64,000 bases of DNA from Sphingosinicella sp942492965 (GTDB lineage: Bacteria; Pseudomonadota; Alphaproteobacteria; Sphingomonadales; Sphingomonadaceae). The DNA lies in the NCBI GenBank assembly GCA_942492965.1, contig OW818656.1, forward strand, positions 2,790,001-2,854,000, read 5' to 3'. A program made the position numbers and the translations under genes. Within the stretch, counting starts at the first letter, position 1. Each line of letters opens with the position of its first letter. This document shows, piece after piece, positions 21,609 through 29,402 of this stretch. The notes beneath the pieces are model-generated. The model saw only the letters and a list, made by a program, of their open reading frames with translations. It was not told where the DNA came from and searched no databases.

Positions 21609-22852
21609 ACAGCGCCCGGCGCGCGCACCGACCTGTCGAGGTCGCCTTCCCAGTGCGCGACCGTGGTGGTGACGGTAAGGTTCGCGCACACGTTGGGGAC
21701 TGTGCGTGTCATGTCGAGCAGGCGGTCGAACGGCAGGATGAAGCCGACGATCAGAGCAGCCTGCTCCATCGTGACGCCGACCGAATTCAGGACAGCTGCG
21801 AGCATGAACAGCGAGGCCGAGGGGATCGGCGCGGTGCCGAACGCGGCGAGCGCGCCGGTAAGGAAGATGACGAGGAGCATCCCCACGTCGGGAACGATGC
21901 CCAGCGCCTGCAGGCTGAAAACGCTGAGCAGGCCAACATACATCGCCGTTCCGTCCTTGCCGATGCTGGCACCGATCGGCAGAACGGTGGAGGCGATCGC
22001 GGGCTGGACGCCGAGATTGTCGCGCGCGACGCGCAGCGCGACGGGCAGCGTTGCTGAAGATGACGAGGTGGAAAAGGCGACCGCGAGTGCATCCGCGATG
22101 CCCCGGAAGAAAACCTTGAGCGGCATTCCCACGATGCCGCGAATCAGCGTGCTGTGCACGAAAACGATCTGGACCAGCGAACCGAGCACCACGCAAAGTG
22201 CGAGCAGCCCGATGTTCGTGAAAACAGCGAGGCCGTTCGCGGCGATGGCACCTGCGGTAAGCGCGAACACGCCGAGCGGCGTCGCTTCCATGATGACGCG
22301 GATCATCTGGAACAGCACGTTCGCCGTTGATTGCAGCAGATCCGCCAGAGGTTTCCCGGCCTCGCCCGCGAGGATCGTGCCGATACCGAGGAGCAGCGAG
22401 AAGAAGATGATCGCAAGCATGTCGCCCGCGATCAGCGCCTCGAAAACATTGGTGGGAACGATACCCACAAGCTGGTCGTAGGTGGATTTCGGTACGCCGA
22501 GCGGTCTCGGTTCGGCGTCCCCGAGGTTGGCGCCGATTCCCGGCTCCACGACGAGCGCGGTAATCATGCCTACCGAAACCGCGATAGCGGTCGTGATCGC
22601 GAACAGTCCGATCGTCCGCCCGCCGACCGAGCCCAGACGTTTCGGATCACCGAGCGAGGACACGCCCGAGGCAATCGTGACGAACACGATCGGGACGACG
22701 AGCATCCGAATGAGGCGGATGAAGAGATCGCCGAGGATGGCGACGGTGTCGGTTGCGGCGGGCCAGAGCAGGCCGAAGGCGACGCCGAGCGCGAGGCCGC
22801 CGAGCACACGTTTCCAGAGCGCAATGTGGAACCATGCCCGAATGAGCGTCAT
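21605..22852 (-). CDS. Dicarboxylate/amino acid:cation symporter (DAACS family)
   Basis: The 415-residue membrane protein has the family's serine-rich re-entrant loop AFSTSSSSATLPVALRVARDNLG, then VLPIGASIGKDGTAMYVGLL and, near the end, MEQAALIVGFILPFDRLLDMTRTVPNVCANL, which binds cation and substrate carboxylate. Relatives (GltP, DctA) import glutamate, aspartate or C4-dicarboxylates. Its ATG overlaps the stop of the N-acyl-D-amino-acid deacylase by four bases, so it probably imports the acidic amino acid which that enzyme releases. Confidence 0.9.
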   Translation of the reverse strand: MTLIRAWFHIALWKRVLGGLALGVAFGLLWPAATDTVAILGDLFIRLIRMLVVPIVFVTIASGVSSLGDPKRLGSVGGRTIGLFAITTAIAVSVGMITALVVEPGIGANLGDAEPRPLGVPKSTYDQLVGIVPTNVFEALIAGDMLAIIFFSLLLGIGTILAGEAGKPLADLLQSTANVLFQMIRVIMEATPLGVFALTAGAIAANGLAVFTNIGLLALCVVLGSLVQIVFVHSTLIRGIVGMPLKVFFRGIADALAVAFSTSSSSATLPVALRVARDNLGVQPAIASTVLPIGASIGKDGTAMYVGLLSVFSLQALGIVPDVGMLLVIFLTGALAAFGTAPIPSASLFMLAAVLNSVGVTMEQAALIVGFILPFDRLLDMTRTVPNVCANLTVTTTVAHWEGDLDRSVRAPGAV

Positions 22853-24441
22853 TGGCAGGCCCCGGCCTTGGGCGTGCGCGGCAATCCCCGGCCGGCGGCG
22901 ACGCCCGTGGGTGCGCCGTCCTCCACCGCGACCTTGCCGTTGACGATGACCGTGCGAATGCCCTTCGCGAACAGTTCGGGCTGCGCGAAATCTGCACGGG
23001 GGGCGAAAGTCGCGGGGTCGAAAGCGATCACATCGGCGAACGCGCCGGGCGCAAGCCTGCCGCGGCCTTCAAGCGAGAATGCGTCCGCAGGCAGGACGGT
23101 GCTGCGTTCGATGAAGTCCTTGAGCGGGATGACCTTGTTCGTCTTCACGTATGTTTCGTATTTCCGCGCATAGGAGCCGTAAAGGCGCGGGTGGCCGGTG
23201 GAGGCGTCCGAGCTTGTCATCACCCACGGCTGCTTCATGAAGGCGGCGATATCGGCCTCGCTCTGGTTGAACGACGCGACGCCCGCGGGCGCGCGGCGCA
23301 GGATGGCGATGGCCGCGTCGATCGGTTCGGCGCCGCTCTCCTTCGCAATCGCTTCCAGCGTCTTGCCGACGAGATCGTCCGGCCCCGAGGTGATGAGCAG
23401 CGAAGCGGCACCGCCGCGCCGGCGCAGGTTCTCGCGCATTTCGGGGCGGAGGCGGGCCAGCGTTTCGGGCGCGTCGAAGCGCTTCAGCATCGCCGCGCGA
23501 CCGCCGTCTTCCGCCCAGCGCGGCAGCAGCGATGCCGAGAGCCCGGTGCCGGATGCCGACCACGGATACTGATCGGCGTGAACGACCTGCCCGGCGGCGC
23601 GCGCCGCCTCTATATTCGCGATGATCGCGGGCGCCTGGCCATGCACGTCGACACCGAGCGCCTTGATGTGCGCAATGTGGACGGGCAGTCCCGCCTCTCG
23701 GCCCACCGCGATGGCTTCGTCGATCGCGGCGGAGAGCCCGATCGTGTAGCTCGATTCGTCGCGGATGTGGCTGTCGTAGATGCCGCCGCGAACGGCTGCT
23801 TCCTTCGCGAGTGCGACGACCTCGTCCCGCTTCGCGAAGCTCTGAGGCGCGTAAAAGAGCCCGGTCGAAAAGCCGAGGGCCCCATCGCACATTGCCTTGG
23901 CGACAAGCATCTTCATCGCACCGAGTTCTACCGCCGTGGGTGCCCGATCAGCCTCGCCGATCACCGCCTTGCGTAAGGCGCCGAAGCCCACGAACGTCGC
24001 GTAGTTGATGCCGACGGGGTTAATCGCAGCGCTGCCGAGCACCTTCGCCGTGTCGATGTCGCCGCCACCGTCATTGCCAACGAAGGCGGTTGTGACGCCC
24101 TGCATCAGGAATGGCAGCACGAGCCGGCCAACGGCCTCATCCCCGCCAAGCATGTGACCGACGTGTGTGTGGGCATCAATGAAGCCGGGCGCAACGATAA
24201 GGCCTTTTGCATCGATCACGCGCTTTGCACTGCGCGGGGTCTTTTTGCCGACATAAGAAATGCGATCGCCGGTTATCACGACATCACCCACGAAGGACGC
24301 GGCCGTACCCGTATAGATTGTGCCGCCTTTGAGAACGAGGTCGGCATCAGCGGTGGAAGCTGCAAGAAGGGGCGTAGCGGTGAGCGCAGCGGCGGCTAGA
24401 GCCATGCGTGCGCCGTGCTTCAGACTCCAAACAATCATCAT
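22849..24441 (-). CDS. Exported N-acyl-D-amino-acid deacylase (amidohydrolase family)
   Basis: The 530-residue protein has an export signal (ALAAAALTATPLLAAS), then the D-aminoacylase/dihydroorotase-like layout: LVLKGGTIYTGTAASFVGDVVITGDRI, the metal motif FIDAHTHVGH (His91, His93), GFSTGLFYAPQSFAKRDEVVALAK, a D-S-H-I-R-D-E segment and the C-terminal GAFADVIAFDP. It should cleave N-acyl-D-amino acids to free D-amino acids outside the cytoplasm. It lies 106 bases after dgcA and is coupled to the symporter. Together with dgcN and dgcA, D-glutamate is the most likely product, but that specificity is inference. Confidence 0.82.
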   Translation of the reverse strand: MMIVWSLKHGARMALAAAALTATPLLAASTADADLVLKGGTIYTGTAASFVGDVVITGDRISYVGKKTPRSAKRVIDAKGLIVAPGFIDAHTHVGHMLGGDEAVGRLVLPFLMQGVTTAFVGNDGGGDIDTAKVLGSAAINPVGINYATFVGFGALRKAVIGEADRAPTAVELGAMKMLVAKAMCDGALGFSTGLFYAPQSFAKRDEVVALAKEAAVRGGIYDSHIRDESSYTIGLSAAIDEAIAVGREAGLPVHIAHIKALGVDVHGQAPAIIANIEAARAAGQVVHADQYPWSASGTGLSASLLPRWAEDGGRAAMLKRFDAPETLARLRPEMRENLRRRGGAASLLITSGPDDLVGKTLEAIAKESGAEPIDAAIAILRRAPAGVASFNQSEADIAAFMKQPWVMTSSDASTGHPRLYGSYARKYETYVKTNKVIPLKDFIERSTVLPADAFSLEGRGRLAPGAFADVIAFDPATFAPRADFAQPELFAKGIRTVIVNGKVAVEDGAPTGVAAGRGLPRTPKAGACQ

Positions 24442-24535
24442 GCCCCCTCGTCCGGATTCTTCATCCCCGCGTTCGACTGTGCAGGTGCAGCAAGGGAAAG
24501 AAAAGCGGACACGCGATTGTATGCGTTCCTAAGCC

Positions 24536-24552
24536 CATAGCCCGGGGCTATG
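24536..24552. repeat. 17-bp palindrome over the dgcA stop codon
   Basis: CATAGCCC-G-GGGCTATG has perfect 8-base arms around one central base. The dgcA stop codon (24548-24550, minus strand) lies in it. It may form a transcript hairpin between dgcA and the deacylase gene; there is no T-run, so a classical terminator is not supported. Confidence 0.55.
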
Positions 24553-25534
24553 CGCATCCCCAAAGTTCGGGCGAGACAGGCGTGAGAATGCCGCGTGTGC
24601 ACGTCACGCCGCCCGCGCGGTCGTTTGCAAGCCAGATCGGGCCGTCGAGATCGGTGAACGCCGCGTCTGCCGCGATGATGAGCGCGGGCGCGATGCTGAG
24701 CGACGAGCAGATCATGCAGCCCGTCATCAGCCCCATGCCCTTTGCGCGCGCGGCATCGGCGAGTTCGAGCGCGGCGGTGAGCCCGCCGGTCTTGTCCAGC
24801 TTGATGTTGATGACCTGGTATTTCTGCATGAGCGCATCGAGATCACCCGCAACATGCGCGGATTCGTCCGCCGCGATCGGCACGGCCGAGCGGAAGCCTT
24901 CGAGCGCGGCGTCTTCGGCGGCGGGCAGCGGCTGCTCCAGCAGATCGACGCGGAGGTCGACGAGTAGCGCCTGAAGATCGCGTACTTCCGCGATCGTCCA
25001 GCTCTCGTTGGGATCGACGATCATCCGTGGGTTTGGCGCGGCGGCGCGCACCGCCCTGATCTGCGCGGCGGGGTCGCTGCGGTCGACCTTCACCTTGACG
25101 AGCGGCACGTCCGCAAGCTTCAGCGCAGCAGCGCCCATGGCTTCGGGCGTGTCGAGGCTGACGGTGAGCGCGGTCGGTGTCGGCCCCACGGCGGGTCGGC
25201 CGAGGAGCGCGGTGACGCTTTTTCCGGCAAGCCGAGCTTCGAGGTCCCAGAGCGCGCAATCGACGGCGTTGCGGGCGGCGGACGGCGGCATCAGCGCATT
25301 GATTTCCACGCGCCCGGCACCGGCTTCGATCGCGCCGCGCACGCCCTCGATCGCGGCGAGGGCGCTTTCGATCGTCTCGCCGTAGCGTGGATAGGGCACG
25401 CCCTCGCCGCGCCCGATGTGGCCTTCGGCAGCGATTTCCACGGTGACGACATCGGCGGCGGTCTTCACCCCGCGCGAGATGCGGAACGGGGCAATCAGCG
25501 GGAAGGTCTCGCTGCGGGCGATCAGGCTTCGCAT
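24548..25534 (-). CDS. dgcA: Enolase-superfamily racemase, N-acetyl-D-Glu racemase DgcA-like
   Basis: The 328-residue protein has the enolase-superfamily fold of dipeptide epimerases: N-terminal capping part, then the barrel with catalytic lysines in VKVKVD and KLDKTGG, and metal ligands in VDPNESW, LLEQPLP and ADES. Alone it would be called an L-Ala-D/L-Glu epimerase. Next to DgcN it fits the described DgcA role, converting N-acetyl-D-glutamate to N-acetyl-L-glutamate. ATG 25534 overlaps the dgcN 3' end by 13 bases. Confidence 0.82.
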   Translation of the reverse strand: MRSLIARSETFPLIAPFRISRGVKTAADVVTVEIAAEGHIGRGEGVPYPRYGETIESALAAIEGVRGAIEAGAGRVEINALMPPSAARNAVDCALWDLEARLAGKSVTALLGRPAVGPTPTALTVSLDTPEAMGAAALKLADVPLVKVKVDRSDPAAQIRAVRAAAPNPRMIVDPNESWTIAEVRDLQALLVDLRVDLLEQPLPAAEDAALEGFRSAVPIAADESAHVAGDLDALMQKYQVINIKLDKTGGLTAALELADAARAKGMGLMTGCMICSSLSIAPALIIAADAAFTDLDGPIWLANDRAGGVTCTRGILTPVSPELWGCA

Positions 25535-26529
25535 GTCAGTATCCGGTCGATGATGGGTTCCACGCCCATGGTGACCGGATCGACGCAAGGCAAGCCGAAA
25601 GCGTCCGACGTTTCGGCGCAGAGCTTCGCCGCCGCCTCGGGCGTCATCTTCGAGGTGTTGAGCGCGATGCCCACGGCTTTCACGTTCGGGTTCGTGAGGC
25701 GCGCAGTGCGGAGGTTCGCTTCGAGGCAGTCGGCAAGGCTCGGCAACTGATAGTGCGGCAGGCCGCGCATGTGCGGCCGGTTCGGCTCGTGGCACAGTAC
25801 GAGCGCGTCGGGCTGCGCGCCGTGCAGCAGCCCGGTGGTGACGCCCGCGAACGAGGGGTGGAACAGCGAGCCCTGGCCTTCGATGAGATCCCAGCCGCCG
25901 TCGTGGCGCGCAGGCGAGATGTGCTCGATGGCGCCCGAGATGAAGTCCGCGACCACGGCATCGAGCGGAACGCCGTCGCCCGCGATGAGGATGCCGGTCT
26001 GGCCGGTCGCGCGGAAATCGGCGGGGACGCCGCGCGCCTGCAGCGCGCGGGCGAGGTAGAGCGTCGTGTACATCTTGCCAACCGAGCAATCCGTGCCGAC
26101 GGTGAGCAGGCGCTTGCCCGCGCGGCGCGCGCCGTTGCCGACGGGGAGGTCGGAAGCCGGGTCGCGAACATCGAACAGCGAGACGCCCTTCGCCTGCGCG
26201 GCGGCAACGAGGCGCGGTTCGTCGCGCAGGCGCTGGTGGAGACCGGAGGCGATGTTGAGACCCGCCTGAATCGCGGCAAGCGCATCCTGCACCAGATCCT
26301 CGCCGAGCGTGCCGCCCGCGTTCGCGATGCCGAGCACGAGCGTCTTCGCGCCCGCCGCGACGGCCTCTTCGATGGTCAGGCGGGGGAGGCCGAGCGTGAG
26401 GCCGCAATCATCGTGGCGGAACTCGCCGACGCAGTCTTCACGGCGGAAAACCGCGAGTCCCCGCGAGGTCTTGATCCCGATCTCGTCGTTCGAATGGCCG
26501 AGATAGAGGAAATAGGGACTGGGGATCAT
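25522..26529 (-). CDS. dgcN: DUF1611 protein, D-glutamate N-acetyltransferase DgcN-like
   Basis: The 335-residue protein is a full DUF1611 member: N-terminal Rossmann-like part (GAKTLVLGIANAGGTLGE, SGLHQRL), then a P-loop domain (LLTVGTDCSVGKMYTTLYLA, about 142-160), DFRATGQTGILIAG, WDLIEGQGSLFHPSFAGVTTGLLHG and LCHEPNRPHMRGLPHY. In the described pathway DgcN acetylates D-Glu before racemisation by DgcA. The order regulator-dgcN-dgcA matches that pathway. Expression probably starts from the 97-base gap that holds an inverted repeat at 26612-26634. Confidence 0.83.
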   Translation of the reverse strand: MIPSPYFLYLGHSNDEIGIKTSRGLAVFRREDCVGEFRHDDCGLTLGLPRLTIEEAVAAGAKTLVLGIANAGGTLGEDLVQDALAAIQAGLNIASGLHQRLRDEPRLVAAAQAKGVSLFDVRDPASDLPVGNGARRAGKRLLTVGTDCSVGKMYTTLYLARALQARGVPADFRATGQTGILIAGDGVPLDAVVADFISGAIEHISPARHDGGWDLIEGQGSLFHPSFAGVTTGLLHGAQPDALVLCHEPNRPHMRGLPHYQLPSLADCLEANLRTARLTNPNVKAVGIALNTSKMTPEAAAKLCAETSDAFGLPCVDPVTMGVEPIIDRILTCEA

Positions 26530-26611
26530 CGCGCACCTTTTGCCATGCCGTCTGTTACCCGGATGCGATAGACGCGGGGGGCGTGCGCGGCTTCATATCA
26601 AGCGCCGTGAC

Positions 26612-26634
26612 CCCTATAACGCAGGTCTATAGGG
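26612..26634. promoter_or_regulatory. Candidate LysR-type operator upstream of dgcN
   Basis: CCCTATA and TATAGGG are inverted arms separated by nine bases, 83 bases upstream of the dgcN start; the right arm overlaps the stop codon of the LysR gene. The interrupted dyad with a T-N11-A core is the usual form of LysR-family sites. A small hairpin at the LysR gene end is the alternative. Confidence 0.55.
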
Positions 26635-27514
26635 CCTCGATGACCTCGCTCAGAACCTTCAGAAACGCCGTCGCGAGGCCGGACGGCGGGCGGTTCTGCA
26701 GGTGGACGGCGTGGATGTCGAACGCCAGCGAGGGCTGGATCGGACGGAATGCGAGGCCGGGCGCCTGCGCGGCCTGTGCCGTGAAATTATCGACGATTGT
26801 CATGCCGACGCCCGCCTTCACCAGCGCGGAGGCGATGTAGAAGGTCCGCGCCGAGACGACCTCGGTGAGCTCGACGCCCACGCGCTGGAGTTCGGCGGAA
26901 AGGAGCCGGCCGATGGGGCCGCTCTGGATCGGGCTGATGAACGGCCGGTCCTTCAACATCTCGAGCGGGATGCGCGGCGGCGCGTCCGGCATGTCGGCTT
27001 CGCGATAGAGGACGACGAGCTCGCCTTCGCCGAGCCAGCGGTGCGAGACGGGTGCGGCGGGCGGCACCTCGTAGCTGACCACGATGTCCGTCTCGCGCTC
27101 GTAGAGCTTGCGGACCATGTCGTCGTGATGGACCGTCTGCAGATCGAAGCTGACGCCCTGATGATCGCGGAGGAAGCGGGCGACGGCATCCGGCAGCGCG
27201 CTGAGGCTGAGCGAGGGGAGGGCGGAGACGCGCAGCGTGCCGCCGCGCCCGTGCCGCAGATTCTGGCTCGCCTGCCGCAGCGAATAGACGCGGGTCTGGA
27301 TCTCGGCGACCTCGGCGAACAGCGTGTGCGCGTCTTCGGTGGGCACCAGGCCGCTTTTGGCGCGCTCGAACAGCGGGAAGCCGAGGAGCATCTCGGCATG
27401 GCGCAGGACTTTCGTCACCGACGGCTGCGAGACATTGAGTGCGCGCGCCGCGGCGCTGACGGACCCGTTGCTGTAAACGGCGTGGAAAATCTCGATGTGG
27501 CGCAGATTGATCAT
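26627..27514 (-). CDS. LysR family regulator (DgcR-like)
   Basis: The 295-residue protein has an N-terminal winged helix (LRHIEIFHAVYSNGSVSAAARALNVSQPSVTKVLRHAE) and a periplasmic-binding-like effector domain (about 90-290). ATG 27514 follows GGAGGATGGACCCTCC. It lies immediately upstream of dgcN in the same direction, as described for DgcR, the activator of D-glutamate use. The effector is therefore probably D-glutamate or a related compound, by context only. Confidence 0.83.
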   Translation of the reverse strand: MINLRHIEIFHAVYSNGSVSAAARALNVSQPSVTKVLRHAEMLLGFPLFERAKSGLVPTEDAHTLFAEVAEIQTRVYSLRQASQNLRHGRGGTLRVSALPSLSLSALPDAVARFLRDHQGVSFDLQTVHHDDMVRKLYERETDIVVSYEVPPAAPVSHRWLGEGELVVLYREADMPDAPPRIPLEMLKDRPFISPIQSGPIGRLLSAELQRVGVELTEVVSARTFYIASALVKAGVGMTIVDNFTAQAAQAPGLAFRPIQPSLAFDIHAVHLQNRPPSGLATAFLKVLSEVIEAL

Positions 27515-27579
27515 GGAGGGTCCATCCTCCCGTCCGGGGTGGGCCCGCGTCAATCCCGATTGTGACCGAAAGTGCGGAT

Positions 27580-28074
27580 TCAGGCGATGTCCGGCACGGC
27601 GAGGCGCGCGAAGCGGCCCTCGTGGTAGAGCAGCGGATCGTCGGCGCCCGTGATGTGAACGGCATCAACATCGCCGATAACGAGGCCGTGCGTGGCAAGC
27701 ATGGTGATGCTGTGCACGCTGCATTCGAACGCGGCGAGCGCCGAGGCGAGCCGCGGTGCGCGGTTTTCCGTGCGGACCCAGGCGCCGGCGGCGAAGCGGT
27801 CCTCGCCGGGCGCAGCGCCGATGCCCGCGAACACCTCCGCAGCGGCGCGGTCGCCGCTGCCGACGAGATTGACGCAGAAGCGGCCGTGCCGGCGCAAGAT
27901 GTCGAACGTGGCGCCGCCGCTGTTGAGGCAGGCGAGGAGGCGCGGCGGTTCCGCCGTCAGCGAGCAGACCGCCGTGGCGGTAAGGCCGCCTGCGTCCTCG
28001 CCCTTGCCCGCCGTCACGATCGTCACGGCGCCGGCGAGCCGGCGCATTCCCCGTCGGAAATCGTCTGTCTGCAT
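27580..28074 (-). CDS. Flavin reductase (HpaC/StyB-like, short-chain FMN-binding)
   Basis: The 164-residue protein has the flavin-reductase-like fold: FRRGMRRLAGAVTIVTAGKG, GLTATAVCSLTAEPPRLLACLNSGG, FCVNLVG and FECSVHSITMLATHGLVIGDV. These enzymes reduce FMN or FAD with NAD(P)H and hand reduced flavin to a monooxygenase. The styrene-monooxygenase-like gene at 29403 is the obvious partner, though it lies on the other strand beyond an AraC regulator. GGACGGGAC precedes the ATG. Confidence 0.85.
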   Translation of the reverse strand: MQTDDFRRGMRRLAGAVTIVTAGKGEDAGGLTATAVCSLTAEPPRLLACLNSGGATFDILRRHGRFCVNLVGSGDRAAAEVFAGIGAAPGEDRFAAGAWVRTENRAPRLASALAAFECSVHSITMLATHGLVIGDVDAVHITGADDPLLYHEGRFARLAVPDIA

Positions 28075-28260
28075 GTCCCGTCCTCCGCTGATCGTTCGGC
28101 CGCGATTCGTAGATGGTGAGAATCGGGGCCGCTATCCGGCCGGCGACGCCGATTGTCCGCTCCGCGCAAGGGCGCCGCGCGATTGACGGAGGGAAGGGCT
28201 CTTCAATAAGCTGTCGCATCCGCGTGGAGGGCGCGGATCGACATCGCCGAAAGACCGCCG

Positions 28261-29289
28261 ATGACAGCATCGTCTGATCCGGGGCTGCTCGCGCTGTGCG
28301 AGATGAGCCCGCTCGCCGCCCATAGCCGCTTCGCTTCCGCTGACCGGGACGAGGTGCAATCGCACGTGGCCGAAGTGTTCTGCGGGCACAGCCTCAGCGT
28401 GCTGAACCGTGCAGCGGCGCTGGATGCCGAGCTGGATCACATCCGCCTCGGCGGCGTCGCGCTCGCGATCATGCGCTACGGCGCCGACGTGATCGTGGAG
28501 CCCGGCCTGCTTCAGGACTTCTACCTCGTGCAGATCCCCACGCGCGGAAAGGCGCGCATCAGCTTCGGGCGCGACGACGCGGTGATCGAGCCCGGCCGCG
28601 CCTCGGTGCAGCATCCCGCCGCGCCGCTCCGGATGCACTGGGACGCGGCCTGCACGAAGGTGGTGCTGCGCTACGACCGCGTCCGCTTCGAGCGCTTCGT
28701 GGAAGGCTGCGTCGGCCGCCCGCTGCGCGCGCCGCTCTACCTGCACCCGGAGATGGACCTTTCGGGCATCGCCGGCCAGATGCTGCTCGACCAGATCAAG
28801 TCCGGGCTGCGCTGCGCAAGCCAGCTCGGCGGCGCGGCGCTGCCGCCGCTGCTCGCCGCGCACCTCGAAAACAGCTTGATGAGCACTTTGCTGTTCACGC
28901 AGCCGCACGACCGCTCCGAGGAGTTCGCTGGCGCGATCGACGGCACCGAACCGCGCCTCGTGACGCGCGTGCGCGACTATCTCGCCGCCCATGCCGACGA
29001 GCCGATCGACATGGCGATGCTGGCCGAGGTCGCGGGCGCGCCGGTGCGGACGATCTACCATCAGTTCAAGCGCACGCTCGGCATCGCGCCGCTGCAACTG
29101 CTGCGTGATATCCGCATGGACCGCGTGCGCCGCGAACTGATGGAGGGCGGCGCCGACGCCAACGTCACGCGCATCGCACTCGGCTGGGGCTTCGAACACC
29201 TCGGCCGCTTCGCTGCGCAGTATCGCGAGCGCTTCGGCGAAACCCCGCGTGACACGCTGCGCCGGCACCGCACCGGCCGGATGAACTGA
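28261..29289 (+). CDS. AraC family regulator (AraC_binding_2 type)
   Basis: The 342-residue protein has an N-terminal ligand-sensing cupin-like domain (LRYGADVIVEPG-type segment MRYGADVIVEPGLLQDFYLVQIP) and a C-terminal double helix-turn-helix (MAMLAEVAGAPVRTIYHQFKRTLGIAPLQLLRDIRMDRVRREL, RIALGWGFEHLGRFAAQYRERFGETP). Regulators of this subtype commonly control aromatic catabolism. It sits between the flavin reductase (divergent, 186-base gap) and the monooxygenase (113 bases downstream), which are its likely targets. Confidence 0.88.
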   Translation: MTASSDPGLLALCEMSPLAAHSRFASADRDEVQSHVAEVFCGHSLSVLNRAAALDAELDHIRLGGVALAIMRYGADVIVEPGLLQDFYLVQIPTRGKARISFGRDDAVIEPGRASVQHPAAPLRMHWDAACTKVVLRYDRVRFERFVEGCVGRPLRAPLYLHPEMDLSGIAGQMLLDQIKSGLRCASQLGGAALPPLLAAHLENSLMSTLLFTQPHDRSEEFAGAIDGTEPRLVTRVRDYLAAHADEPIDMAMLAEVAGAPVRTIYHQFKRTLGIAPLQLLRDIRMDRVRRELMEGGADANVTRIALGWGFEHLGRFAAQYRERFGETPRDTLRRHRTGRMN

Positions 29290-29402
29290 CGCCGCGCGCG
29301 GCGCTTGCACGCACCGGATAGTCGTTGCCGCCAGCGGATTGTGGGCGGCTTCCATGTTTCTAATCTTTCCGCATCGGCCAATTCGGGATGTCGGGAGGGA
29401 CT

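Noticed and set aside
24548..25534. Muropeptide L-Ala-D/L-Glu epimerase
   Set aside because: Possible on sequence alone, but the overlap with dgcN and the LysR gene favours the DgcA role.
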